From: Marinigracilibium pacificum | GTDB taxonomy: Bacteria; Bacteroidota; Bacteroidia; Cytophagales; Cyclobacteriaceae | Assembly: GCF_012926615.1 (NCBI RefSeq) | Contig: NZ_JABBNU010000007.1 | Coordinates: 248,001-312,000, forward strand | DNA: 64,000 nt | Direction of reading: 5' to 3' | Part shown: positions 8,336-17,900 of the stretch, one piece after another | Numbering within the stretch: the stretch's first letter is position 1 | Layout: each line of letters opens with the position of its first letter | Program-made: the position numbers and the translations under genes | The notes under the pieces: model-generated | Databases searched by the model: none | Told to the model about the DNA's origin: nothing | The model's input: the letters and a program-made list of their open reading frames with translations, nothing else

Positions 8336-10956
8336 GAAAGGTACTGATTTTTGTTCTTACTTTGCTTATTCCTGATTTGATCGCTCAGAATGCAGATGCA
8401 GGTTCAGATACTGTTGTTATGGCCGAAATATTTCCCGCTAGTTATACTTTAAATGCTTCAGGAAGTACCTCAGAAAGCCCTATAGTAAATTATTTCTGGG
8501 TATATCAAAATGATACTCTTGGAAATGATATTTCTCTGGAGGTTTCATTAGTAGAAAACCAAAATCGATTTACACTTATAATAGAAGACGAACTTGGAAA
8601 TACAGACTCTGATGCTGTGAATATATTTCTGGGACATTCTACAAATTATAATAAAAACAGGCTTCCTCTTAGAGGCAATACTTTACCACGATTTATATCA
8701 GGAATGAATATTGCCTGGAAGGATTACTCGAATGATTTAAATGAATTTACTCCAGAAGATAGGGAGTATTATCAGGAGATTTTTGATTCGATTAGTGTAA
8801 ATGGAGGAAATGCTGTCCGATGGTGGCTTCATACCAATGGAGCAAACACACCTCAAATTAATGAATATGGATTTGTAGAAGGTATTGATCTGGAAACTAT
8901 TCAAGGAATGAAACAAGTACTTGATATGGCTTATGACAATGGAATAGTAATAAGTATGTGCTTGTGGTCATTTGATATGTTACAAAATCAAAATCAGGAT
9001 AGGAATGCATTGAATTTGCTTCTTACTAATACAGATAATATTCAGTCCTATATAGATAATGCATTGATTCCAGTATTAGAGTTAATTGGGGACCATCCTG
9101 CTGTTATGACCTGGGAAATTTTTAATGAGCCAGAAGGCATGACAACTAAATATGGTTGGACACCGGAACGTGTAACAATGGTTGATATTCAGCGATTTGT
9201 TAATATGTGTGCTGGAGCAATTCACAGGAATACCTCACAAGCTTTGGTTTCAAATGGTTCATGGAATATAAAAGCTAGTTCTGATGTAGATGGTTTTAAA
9301 AACTATTATACTAAAGAAAACTTAATTGCGATAGGTGGAGATCAGGATGGCTATATGGATTTTTATCAGGTTCATTATTATCCAAAGAATCACCCGGTAG
9401 ATCAATCGCCATTTCACCGACCAGCGTCATATTGGGAACTTGATGCGCCTATTGTTATTGGTGAGTTTCCAGCCGATACTTTAGCAGGACGGATAAATCC
9501 CGGATTCTCGGTTAAAAGAGCTTATGAATTGGCTGTTTATTATGGTTATGCAGGAATAATGTCATGGTCATGGTCTTCTACCAATGATTTTAATAAAGAT
9601 TTTAGTACAACGTCTAGAGGTTTAAGGGCAGTTTCTGAATTGATTCCTAATGATCTGATAATACCAAATGGACAGGATATTGACAGGATACCAAAAGTCG
9701 TTAAAAATGTCCCACCGTTTAGAGCTATCATAGAAGATATTAGTGGTGATTTGGTCTTCCTGGATTTAAAAAGCTTTTTTTATGATGAGGAACAAGGAAC
9801 AGATCTAAATTATGAACTTCTGGAACTTACTAATGAAACTGGAGCTACACCTATAATTCAAAACAATTCAGAAGTAATACTGGAATTTAATAATCCTGTT
9901 CCAGGAACTAACCATCTTTCCTTTAGAGCTTCAGACAAGATAGGTTGGTATGCTGATGCCAAAACTATAGTGATGTTAGGTTCCTATGAAGGGAATGAAC
10001 AAAATCTGGCATATTTTAAGCCAATTTACACTGCTACAGAAGCAACTGAGAAATTCAGTATTTATGCAAATGATGGGAATTTGGCTACGGTATGGGAGAG
10101 TACATCAAATTTTAATGACACGTTAGTCATTGATCTTGAAGCTAATTTACTTCAAAATTTCTATGCCTTACATTGGGATAATTTATCAGTTTCATCCTAT
10201 GAGTTTCAGATTTCTGATGACAGTTTGAATTGGGAAACTGTCTTTGATGAAAATTATGAGCTCATATCAAAAGTTGTATTTACAAGGAATAACCCTTACT
10301 CAGGTCGCTATCTTCGATTGATAATGTCGAATAGTGATCAGAATAGAAATTTTAAAGTAAAGGAAATTGTTGCTGAGTATGTTGAGGAAAATCAATCACC
10401 GGAAGTAATTAAATCTATCGATGATCTGAATTATAAATTGAGTGATGTTAAGAATATTAATAATTACATCAAGTTTGAAGGTATTTTTACAGATGCAGAA
10501 CATCGTAAATATTTAACATATCAAATCGAAAACTCCAATAGTAATCTGGTTAGACCTGAGTTTTCTATCGGTGGAATGGGGCTCAGTTTGATTTTTGAGA
10601 AAGAACAGACTGGTTCTTCATTAATAACCCTAACTGCAATTGATCCATTTGGAGCATCTGTTTCAACTTCTTTTAATGTAAATGTTGAGCAGGATATTCT
10701 TGGAATTCCGGAGGTAGAAAACTCGGTTTTAGTATATCCAAATCCGGTATCTGACAAGTTGATCATGGATATGAGAAATCAACTAATAATCCCATACCAA
10801 ATAGTTGTTTACAATTCAGAAGGTCAATTAATGGATAGTTTTCAAAATAATAAGGCTATTAAAACAATTGACATTGGACATTATGCCGGTGGAATATATG
10901 TAATACAATTCCTATCCGAAAATGAAAGATTTTATAAAAGGTTTATAAAAAGATGA
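8332..10956 (+). CDS. GH5-like mannanase with PKD-like, discoidin-like and T9SS sorting domains
   Basis: An 874-residue secreted multidomain hydrolase. After the signal peptide (1-19) come a PKD/Ig-like domain (about 20-100) and a GH5-type TIM barrel (about 110-430). The barrel has acid/base Glu266 in IFNEPEG and nucleophile Glu378 in IVIGEFP. Then come an Ig-like stretch, an F5/8 type C (discoidin)-like carbohydrate-binding domain (about 565-690) and a cadherin-like domain. The C-terminal T9SS type A sorting domain (about 797-874) begins with VYPNPVSDKL and ends FYKRFIKR. It is therefore carried to the cell surface or medium by type IX secretion. It is likely the first attack on polymeric mannan; the exact GH5 subfamily is not certain. 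Confidence 0.87.
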   Translation: MRKVLIFVLTLLIPDLIAQNADAGSDTVVMAEIFPASYTLNASGSTSESPIVNYFWVYQNDTLGNDISLEVSLVENQNRFTLIIEDELGNTDSDAVNIFLGHSTNYNKNRLPLRGNTLPRFISGMNIAWKDYSNDLNEFTPEDREYYQEIFDSISVNGGNAVRWWLHTNGANTPQINEYGFVEGIDLETIQGMKQVLDMAYDNGIVISMCLWSFDMLQNQNQDRNALNLLLTNTDNIQSYIDNALIPVLELIGDHPAVMTWEIFNEPEGMTTKYGWTPERVTMVDIQRFVNMCAGAIHRNTSQALVSNGSWNIKASSDVDGFKNYYTKENLIAIGGDQDGYMDFYQVHYYPKNHPVDQSPFHRPASYWELDAPIVIGEFPADTLAGRINPGFSVKRAYELAVYYGYAGIMSWSWSSTNDFNKDFSTTSRGLRAVSELIPNDLIIPNGQDIDRIPKVVKNVPPFRAIIEDISGDLVFLDLKSFFYDEEQGTDLNYELLELTNETGATPIIQNNSEVILEFNNPVPGTNHLSFRASDKIGWYADAKTIVMLGSYEGNEQNLAYFKPIYTATEATEKFSIYANDGNLATVWESTSNFNDTLVIDLEANLLQNFYALHWDNLSVSSYEFQISDDSLNWETVFDENYELISKVVFTRNNPYSGRYLRLIMSNSDQNRNFKVKEIVAEYVEENQSPEVIKSIDDLNYKLSDVKNINNYIKFEGIFTDAEHRKYLTYQIENSNSNLVRPEFSIGGMGLSLIFEKEQTGSSLITLTAIDPFGASVSTSFNVNVEQDILGIPEVENSVLVYPNPVSDKLIMDMRNQLIIPYQIVVYNSEGQLMDSFQNNKAIKTIDIGHYAGGIYVIQFLSENERFYKRFIKR

Positions 10957-11162
10957 GTGAACTAATAATCAATATCTCAGGTTTTACTGGACTGTATTAC
11001 AAGATTGGAATTACTCCAGAAAGAAATAATGGTGATGATAAAGTGTTTGATAGTCAATTTTTTGTGGAGTTAATAAGTCAATTGTTGCCCCATTTTATAA
11101 GGATATATTATTCAATCGGACAAAGGATCTATATCCTTTCAAATTTCAATGCAATTATATGA
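10953..11162 (+). CDS. Possible small protein (69 aa), unknown
   Basis: An ATG-started frame of 69 residues fills the 202 bases between the T9SS mannanase and the GH130 gene. It overlaps its neighbours by four bases at each end (ATGA both times), which is typical of real genes in this strand run. The protein has no signal peptide, no recognised motif and a mixed aromatic/hydrophobic composition (LPHFIRIYYSIGQRIYIL). It may be a real small protein, a relic, or chance reading of a spacer. I do not recognise a function. Confidence 0.3.
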   Translation: MSELIINISGFTGLYYKIGITPERNNGDDKVFDSQFFVELISQLLPHFIRIYYSIGQRIYILSNFNAII

Positions 11163-12355
11163 AATCAATCGCCAATCATATGGATCGAATAAAAATACTC
11201 TTTGATAGTCAGGAAGAACTATTGTCTGGAAAGAACAAGGTTGCTCAAGATAACGGGATTATTAAAAGATTTAAGCATCCGATAATTACTACTGATCATG
11301 TCCCTTTGTTTTGGAAATATGATCTTAACCCTGAGTCCAATCCATTAATGTTAGAAAGGCAGGGAATCAATGCAACGTTTAATGCAGGGGCGATGCTCTT
11401 TGAAGACAAATACACTTTGGTGGTTAGATTGGAGGGGAATGACAGGAAGTCATTTTTCGCTGTTGCACAAAGTGAAAATGGAATTGATAATTTTCGATTT
11501 TGGGATCACCCCGTCAACCTGCCACAGACAACAGAACCTGATACCAATGTATACGATATGAGGCTTACCTATCATGAAGACGGTTGGATATATGGATTGT
11601 TTTGTACAGAACGAAGGCCAAAAGATGCCCCTGGCTTTGATCAATCAATAGCAGAGGCTAAATGTGGTATTGCAAGGACAAAAAATTTAATTGATTGGCA
11701 AAGGTTACCCGATCTTGACTCAGGAAAAGACCAACAGCGTAATGTTGTACTTCATCCGGAGTTTGTGGAAGGTAAATATGCCTTATATACAAGGCCTCAA
11801 GATGGATTTATTGATGCGGGAACAGGTGGAGGAATAGGCTGGGCACTTATTGATAGAATGGAAAACCCAATAGTAAGAGATCAAAAGGTAATAGACCCAA
11901 AAGTTTATCATACAATAAAAGAAGTAAAAAATGGTCAGGGACCACCCCCTTTAAGAACAAATGAAGGATGGCTGCACTTAGCACATGGAGTTAGGAATAC
12001 TGCAGCAGGATTAAGGTATGTCTTGTATATGTTTATGACATCTTTAGAAGATCCTTCAGAGGTAATTTTCTCTCCTGGTGGTCACTTAATGGCTCCTCAA
12101 GGAGAGGAAAGAGTTGGTGATGTATCTAATGTTCTTTTCTCAAATGGTTGGATAGAAAAGGAAGGAGTGGTTTATATCTACTATGCTTCTTCAGATACCA
12201 GGATGCATGTTGCCACAAGTACATTAGAAAGATTGATTGATTATTGCAAAAATACCCCGGCAGATGGACTGAACTCATATGCATCAGTAAAAAGTCGGAA
12301 TAATCTGATAAATAAGAACTTAGATTTTATGAAGAATGCAAAGCTTAGAAAATAA
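11159..12355 (+). CDS. GH130 4-O-beta-D-mannosyl-D-glucose phosphorylase
   Basis: A 398-residue cytosolic phosphorylase that converts beta-mannosyl-1,4-glucose and phosphate to alpha-mannose-1-phosphate and glucose. As remembered, the sequence follows B. fragilis MGP closely: FWKYDLN, NATFNAGAM, GIDNFRFWDHPV, NVYDMRLT with catalytic Asp133, QRNVVLHPEF, YALYTRPQDGFID, GGIGWALI, HTIKEVKNGQGPPP, LAHGVRNTAAGLRYVLYMFMTSL and SSDTRMHVATST. There is no signal peptide. ATG at 11180 is an alternative start that removes seven residues. It forms the core of the mannobiose route together with the downstream symporter and epimerase. Confidence 0.94.
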   Translation: MKSIANHMDRIKILFDSQEELLSGKNKVAQDNGIIKRFKHPIITTDHVPLFWKYDLNPESNPLMLERQGINATFNAGAMLFEDKYTLVVRLEGNDRKSFFAVAQSENGIDNFRFWDHPVNLPQTTEPDTNVYDMRLTYHEDGWIYGLFCTERRPKDAPGFDQSIAEAKCGIARTKNLIDWQRLPDLDSGKDQQRNVVLHPEFVEGKYALYTRPQDGFIDAGTGGGIGWALIDRMENPIVRDQKVIDPKVYHTIKEVKNGQGPPPLRTNEGWLHLAHGVRNTAAGLRYVLYMFMTSLEDPSEVIFSPGGHLMAPQGEERVGDVSNVLFSNGWIEKEGVVYIYYASSDTRMHVATSTLERLIDYCKNTPADGLNSYASVKSRNNLINKNLDFMKNAKLRK

Positions 12356-13760
12356 TCTTACAATTGAGAGATTGCCAATTTCCGAAAAAGTAGCTTATGG
12401 TCTTGGTGATTTTGCATCTTCTATGTTCTGGAAGTTATTTTCAATGTTCATGCTGTTTTTTTATACTGATGTATTTGGGATATCTGCAGCTGCTGTTGGA
12501 ACTATGTTTCTGGTTACAAGGGTTTGGGATGCAGCCAATGATCCAATAATGGGAGTTATAAGTGACCGGACTACAACTAAATGGGGGAGATTCAGGCCTT
12601 TTCTCCTTTGGGTGGCTGTGCCATTTGGGATAATAGGTGTATTAACGTTTACCACTCCTGATTTTAATGAGACAGGTAAACTGGTTTATGCATATGTTAC
12701 TTACACCTTAATGATGATGGTTTATACAGCTATTAATGTCCCTTATGGTTCACTAATGGGGGTAATGTCAAGTGATGGAGAACAACGAACATCACTGGCA
12801 TCATGGAGGTTTATTGGAGCTTTCTCTGGTGGTCTGTTTGTTACTTCCACAGCTAACTCATTGATAGAACATTTCAGCGAGGGGAGAACTGAAGCCGTTG
12901 GATTTCAGATTACAATAGCAATTTATGCGATAGTTGCAGCTATACTTTTCATTTTGGTATTTCTTGGTACAAAAGAGCGTGTTATTCCTGAAAAGGAAAA
13001 AACCGGATCATTAAAAGAGGATATAAAAGATCTTTGGAAAAATAAGCCGTGGTTTATTATGTTAGGAGCTAATATTTCGACGCTTATTTTTATTTCAATG
13101 CGCGATGGGTCTATTCTTTTCTATTTTAAATATGTAGTTGGAGATCAAGTTGTCAGTCTTTTTGGAAATACATATGTTTGGTCATCAACCAGTCTTTCTT
13201 CAGCTTATATGTCTATTTGGCTGGCTACAAATATCATAGGTGTTATTCTTGCAAAGCCACTATCATCACGGCTGGGAAAGAAAAATACATTTATTCTCTC
13301 TGCTTTAACATCTGCAGTATTTAGCTTCATATTCTTTTTTATTGCCCCTGATCAGATTATCGCCATTTATGGACTTAATATTCTTCTTGGTATAAGCTCA
13401 GGAATTGTATTGCCACTTGGTTGGTCCATGTATGCTGATATTGCAGACTACTCCGAATGGAAAACAGGAAGACGTGCCACAGGTCTGGTTTTTTCATCAG
13501 GATCAATGTCACAGAAATTTGGATGGACAATCGGAGGGGCTTTATCTGGCTGGATGCTTGGGGCATTTGGATTTGAACCGAATGTTGAACAGACAGAAAT
13601 TGCAATTCTTGGTATAAGGTTAATGATAAGTGTAATTGCGGGGATAGGTGCATTAATGGCATTTATTTTTATAAGGTCTTATAATTTGGATGAGGAAATG
13701 ATGAGAATAGTGAAAAATGACCTTACGAAGGAAAAGGAAGAGGAATTAATTACAGTATAA
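12336..13760 (+). CDS. GPH-family (MFS) sugar:cation symporter, probable manno-disaccharide importer
   Basis: A 474-residue inner-membrane protein with about 12 transmembrane segments. The N-terminus has the glycoside-pentoside-hexuronide signature: EKVAYGLGDFASSMFWKL, then a loop with DPIMGVISDRTTTKWGRFRP. The second half has GWSMYADIADYSEWKTGRRATG, also typical. The gene starts 20 bases inside the end of the phosphorylase gene, implying coupled translation. By position it should bring mannobiose (or short beta-mannosides) into the cytosol for the epimerase and phosphorylase. The family is certain; the substrate is inferred. Confidence 0.92.
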   Translation: MQSLENNLTIERLPISEKVAYGLGDFASSMFWKLFSMFMLFFYTDVFGISAAAVGTMFLVTRVWDAANDPIMGVISDRTTTKWGRFRPFLLWVAVPFGIIGVLTFTTPDFNETGKLVYAYVTYTLMMMVYTAINVPYGSLMGVMSSDGEQRTSLASWRFIGAFSGGLFVTSTANSLIEHFSEGRTEAVGFQITIAIYAIVAAILFILVFLGTKERVIPEKEKTGSLKEDIKDLWKNKPWFIMLGANISTLIFISMRDGSILFYFKYVVGDQVVSLFGNTYVWSSTSLSSAYMSIWLATNIIGVILAKPLSSRLGKKNTFILSALTSAVFSFIFFFIAPDQIIAIYGLNILLGISSGIVLPLGWSMYADIADYSEWKTGRRATGLVFSSGSMSQKFGWTIGGALSGWMLGAFGFEPNVEQTEIAILGIRLMISVIAGIGALMAFIFIRSYNLDEEMMRIVKNDLTKEKEEELITV

Positions 13761-13762
13761 TA

Positions 13763-14965
13763 ATGGATCACCATATTAATTTAAAAAGTAACGGATTTAT
13801 TCGGAAGGAACTTATAGTTGAATTGATCAATATAATGGATTATTGGTCTCAAAATATGGTTGATGAGTTAAATGGAGGGTTTTATGGCCGGATAGACGGA
13901 AGGAACATTCTACAAAAAGATGCTGAGAAAGGAGTTGTTCTAAATTCAAGAATATTATGGACATTTTCAGCCGCATTTAATCTTTTTAAGGATCCGAAAT
14001 ATAAAAAAATAGCAGAAAGAGCCTACCTCTATATAATTGAACATTTCCTTGATAAACAATTTGGAGGTGTTTATTGGATGTTGGATGTAAAAGGGACACC
14101 ATTAGTCACAAAAAAGCAGATTTATGCTCAAGCCTTTGCAATATATGGTTTGTCTGAATATTACAAAATTAATGAAGACCCAAGTGTACTATCCAAAGCT
14201 GTGAATCTATTTGATTTAATAGAAAAACATGCTTTTGATCCTATTGAGAATGGATATTTTGAAGCGTTTAGCTGTGAATGGAGCCCTTTGAAAGATGTGA
14301 GATTAAGTGAAAAGGATTTGAATGCTCAAAAAACTATGAATACCCATCTTCATATTCTTGAAGCCTATACAAATTTATATAGTGTTTGGAAAGATGAAAA
14401 TCTAAAAGGAAGACTAAGGAATCTTATAGATGTATTGATAGAATATTTTGTTTCTCCCAGCAACCATTTTAATTTATTTTTTGATGAGACTTGGAGGTCT
14501 CTAAGTAATGATTTTTCATACGGTCATGATATTGAGGGAAGTTGGTTATTGGTTGAAGCTGCAGAAGCTATTGAAGATAAAAATGTCATTAAAAAGATAA
14601 AACCAATTGCAGTTGAGATGGTAGACGCCTCTTTGGAAGGAATGGATAATGATGGAGGGTTAATGAACGAGGGTAATTCCAAAGGAATAATAGATACAGA
14701 TAAACACTGGTGGCCTCAGGCAGAAGCACTTGTAGGATTGATCAATGCCTGGCAAATGACAAATAATAAATTTTATTTGGATCAAGTATTTAAAACCTGG
14801 ATATTTATTAAGGACAGTTTGATAGACCGGGAGCATGGAGAATGGTTTTGGAAAGTCTCAAAGGAAGGTGTTATTAGCTTTGAAGAAGATAAAGCCGGAC
14901 CCTGGAAATGTCCATATCATAATGGAAGGGCTATGATGGAATGTTTAAAGAGGTTGGGATATTAG
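13763..14965 (+). CDS. Cellobiose/mannobiose 2-epimerase (AGE superfamily)
   Basis: A 400-residue cytosolic epimerase with an alpha6/alpha6 barrel that inverts C2 of the reducing-end sugar, turning mannobiose into mannosyl-glucose. Conserved parts seen are GGFYGRIDG (38-46), NSRILWTFSAA (61-71), GGVYWMLD, THLHILEAYT (194-203), YGHDIEGSWLL (253-263, His255), KHWWPQAEALVG (314-325) and GPWKCPYHNGRAMMEC (379-394, His386). Length and motifs match cellobiose 2-epimerase better than N-acylglucosamine epimerase. It lies two bases after the symporter gene and supplies the substrate of the GH130 enzyme. Confidence 0.93.
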   Translation: MDHHINLKSNGFIRKELIVELINIMDYWSQNMVDELNGGFYGRIDGRNILQKDAEKGVVLNSRILWTFSAAFNLFKDPKYKKIAERAYLYIIEHFLDKQFGGVYWMLDVKGTPLVTKKQIYAQAFAIYGLSEYYKINEDPSVLSKAVNLFDLIEKHAFDPIENGYFEAFSCEWSPLKDVRLSEKDLNAQKTMNTHLHILEAYTNLYSVWKDENLKGRLRNLIDVLIEYFVSPSNHFNLFFDETWRSLSNDFSYGHDIEGSWLLVEAAEAIEDKNVIKKIKPIAVEMVDASLEGMDNDGGLMNEGNSKGIIDTDKHWWPQAEALVGLINAWQMTNNKFYLDQVFKTWIFIKDSLIDREHGEWFWKVSKEGVISFEEDKAGPWKCPYHNGRAMMECLKRLGY

Positions 14966-14983
14966 TGTCAATTTTATAAATAT

Positions 14984-17900
14984 ATGAGAATCAATTATTT
15001 GATTTATTTTTTATCATTTTTTAGCTCTTTAGGGGGTCTTTTTGGTCAAACTGAAATCAGGTTTGAAAACATGGGAATGGAGCGAGGCCTATCTAACATG
15101 AATACATCCTGTATTATACAAGATTCACTCGGGTACATTTGGGTTGGCACTGATGATGGTCTAAACAGGTTTGACGGATATGAGTTTACCACTTTTACAT
15201 ACGGTTCAAATGAAAAGGAAAATTTAAATATCAGTAACAATAGAATATTTGAATTGATAGAAGGAGATTCAAGCAACCTTTGGATAGGAACTTATGATGG
15301 ATTAAATAAATATGATAGACGTTTAGGCCGTTTTTTTACCTATCGGCCTCTTTCAGGGCAAAATAATTCTGACGCTAACATAATTTATTCTCTTTTTATT
15401 TCAGATAATCATACTCTATGGGTTGGTACAGGAGCTGGGCTTTATGCCTTTGATACCCAAAAGAATAATTTTATTGAGTTACCAGATAGTTTTGGGTCAT
15501 TAAGAAATCAAATTATACATTGTATTGTAAAAGGACCAGGTGGATCCTTGTTTATTGGAGCAGAACAAGGAATTTACACAGTTAAAAACAATCAAATAAA
15601 ATTATTAAATATAGAGTTATATAGTTCGAGAGAAGTAATATCGCTTTTGTTTGATAGTGGCAATAAGTTATGGGCAGGGCATTTTAATTCAGGGATAAGT
15701 ATCATCGATCTAAATGATTCAACAAGTAATTTCATAAGAAAAGGACAAGAAAGTTATCTCCCTGATAATTATGTTTATGATATAACACAAAATAAGGCTG
15801 GTGAAATTTGGGTAGCAACAGACAATGGGTTAGCACGATATAAAGGAAAGGGTGTTTTTGAAGCTTTTACAAGTATAGAAGGTGATGTTTATAGTCTTTC
15901 AAGTGATATTATAACAAGTATTCTTATAGATGATAAAGAGAGAATGTGGGTTTCTACCCGACTTGGAGGTATTTGTCTTTATGATCCTTATCGACATCAG
16001 TTTAATCACATTAAAAAAAATGGATATAAACCCGAAAGCCTGTCCAGTGATAAAATAACAGGTTTTGCAGAAACCAGAAATGGGGATTTAATTATTGGAA
16101 CAGATGGCGGAGGTATTAATATTTTTAATGAGGAAGACCGGACATTTAGAAAGATAACCAAGGAGCAAAATGGCATAGCCAGTAATAAAACTTTATCCTT
16201 AAAATATGATTCCAAAGGAAATTTATGGATAGGTACATGGGGCAATGGGTTGAATAAAATTTCTCCGGAAGGTCAAATAAGTCATTATGTTCATGATGAT
16301 AACGATAAACATTCTTTGACAGACGATAATGTTTATGTGATATTTGAAGATTCAAAAAATAATATCTGGATCGGAACCTGGGGGAATGGAATCAGTAAAT
16401 ATGACCCGGAAAATGATAGTTTTATAAATTACACTCACAATCCTGATAACCCTGATTCATTTGCTGGTTCTGCAATAAATCAAATTGTTGAAGACTATAA
16501 TGGTGATTTATTAATTGTTACTGAATTTAAAGGGTTTGATAGATTTGATCCTGAGTCTGGGAAATTTAAGCATTATAAAGCTGGTGAAAATAAATCTATA
16601 TCTCTAAATGCACTGAATAGTGTTTTGGTGGATAGTAAAAATAGAATCTGGATTGGTACAAATGGGGCAGGTCTTAATTTATATGACAGAGAGACTGATT
16701 CTTTTGAAGTATTTACAACTAAAGACGGATTGCCAAATAATGTAATTGTAGGTCTTCTCGAAGATGATAAGAGTAATATATGGATCAGTACTAACAGAGG
16801 GATCTGTAAGTTCGATCCGGTTTTAAAAACATTTCAAAATTTTGATGTAGATGACGGATTACAAGGCTATCAATTTATGCCTAGAAGTGCTTTGAAACTA
16901 TCTGATGGTAGGTTAGTATTCGGTGGGAATAGTGGGCTTAACCTTTTTGATCCTTACAACATAAAAGTCGATAATAATTCTACAAATATTTTTTTGTCAG
17001 GTATAAGTTTATTTCATGAGCCTCTAAAGGTAGGTGATGAACATGGAATTCTTGAAAATAGCCTGCTTTATACTAAGAAAATTACTCTAGATAATGATCA
17101 GAATTTTTTCACAATCCACTTTACAGGAATAAATTTCACTTCTCAAAATGATATTGTATATGCCTATCAAATGTCTAATTTGAATGATGATTGGGTGTTA
17201 TTAGGTAAAGAAAGAGTTGTGTCATTTACAACTTTAAAACCTGGAGATTATACTTTTCGAATAAAAGCTTCAATTAATGGTGTCGACTGGTCTGAAAATC
17301 CGGCGGAATTATCCATAACTATTTTGCCTCCGTGGTGGAAAACGACCTGGGCTTACATCTTGTTTAGTACAGTTTTTATTATGCTTTTATTAGGATTTAG
17401 ATACCTTGTTGTTGCTAGAACTAACTATGAAAATAATCTAAAGCTTGTTAGACTCGAAAGAGAGAACCTTGAAAATACCAATAAAGCTAAGCTTCAGTTT
17501 TTTACAAATGTTTCACACGAATTCAGAACACCACTTACCTTGATTTTAGGTCCTATAGAAAACCTAATAGAAAAAACTACTGATAAGTATACCAAGCAAC
17601 AACTTAATATTGTTAAAGGCAATGCCTCTCGTCTTCTTAATCTGATTAACCAGCTTTTAGATTTTCGTAAAGCTGAGTCAGGAAACTTAAAAATTCGTGT
17701 TGCTGAAGGGAACTTTGTAAACTTTGTGAAAGAGATCAAATTGTCCTTTGATTCAAGAGCCGAAGAATTAGGGATTAGCTTTAATATATTTTACTCATCA
17801 AACATTATTAATCTATTTTTCGATCGTGATCAGTTTGAAAAAATATTATACAATCTGCTTTCTAATTCTTTCAAAAACACTCCAAAAGGTGGTGAAGTGG

